A program made the position numbers and the translations under genes. From positions 1 through 5,764 of the forward strand of contig CAJBHE010000252.1 in assembly GCA_903952885.1 (NCBI GenBank): a stretch of DNA of 5,764 nucleotides, in the 5' to 3' direction. Within the stretch, counting starts at the first letter, position 1. Every line of letters begins with the position of its first letter. The stretch is from an uncultured Burkholderiales bacterium. Its GTDB lineage: Bacteria > Pseudomonadota > Gammaproteobacteria > Burkholderiales > Burkholderiaceae_C. The notes below the pieces were generated by a model. The model was not told where the DNA came from and did not search any database. It saw only the letters and a list, made by a program, of their open reading frames with translations. Shown here piece by piece: positions 5,722-5,764 of the stretch.

Positions 5722-5764
5722 TCAATGATGAGGTTGGGGTCTTCTGTTGTTCAGCGGCCGTAAC
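5722..5764 (-). CDS. Possible 3' end of a convergent gene (partial, unidentified)
   Basis: On the minus strand a frame is open from the window edge to a TGA at 5722-5724 just before the bidirectional terminator, reading LRPLNNRRPQPHH. A gene ending there would fit the terminator's symmetry. Thirteen residues are far too few to identify a family, and an alternative frame stays open into the terminator (stop at 5702-5704), so this is only a placement guess. Confidence 0.22.
   Translation of the reverse strand, partial: LRPLNNRRPQPHH

Overview
The window looks like ordinary chromosome of a betaproteobacterium of the order Burkholderiales, most likely Comamonadaceae. I infer this from moderately high G+C, the character of the PdxH and HiPIP proteins, and the mix of Tat-exported redox proteins; no rRNA or other phylogenetic marker is present to prove it. 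No mobile element, CRISPR array, phage gene or tRNA is visible.

Layout. (1) Positions 1-533, plus strand: the last 176 residues of a TonB-dependent outer-membrane receptor, closest in feel to the ZnuD/zinc-type group. (2) Positions 530-1168, minus strand: pdxH, pyridoxamine/pyridoxine 5'-phosphate oxidase, convergent with the receptor and overlapping its stop codon. (3) A 112-bp divergent intergenic region holding small inverted repeats. (4) Positions 1281-3913, plus strand: a two-gene operon for an IorAB-type molybdenum hydroxylase. It comprises a 154-residue protein with two [2Fe-2S] clusters and a 716-residue molybdopterin-binding subunit with a Tat signal. (5) Positions 4039-4353: a small Tat-exported high-potential iron-sulfur protein (HiPIP), ended by a clear intrinsic terminator. 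(6) About 300 bp without a gene but with several inverted repeats, some mutually exclusive. (7) Positions 4723-5670: an NAD(P)-dependent D-2-hydroxyacid dehydrogenase, followed by a perfect, probably bidirectional terminator. The last 40 bases may be the 3' end of a convergent minus-strand gene.

How the genes may work together. The IorAB-type enzyme has neither an FAD subunit nor an obvious cytochrome c partner in this window, so its electrons must leave through another periplasmic carrier. The next gene downstream encodes a periplasmic HiPIP, a one-electron carrier. The pairing is suggestive but unproven: the genes are 125 bp apart, separated by a hairpin without a T-run, and HiPIPs often stand alone. 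PdxH (vitamin B6 metabolism), the TonB receptor and the 2-hydroxyacid dehydrogenase show no evident functional link to this module. I do not see a convincing wholly new system. The best leads are the molybdenum hydroxylase/HiPIP pairing and the alternating-hairpin leader before the dehydrogenase.
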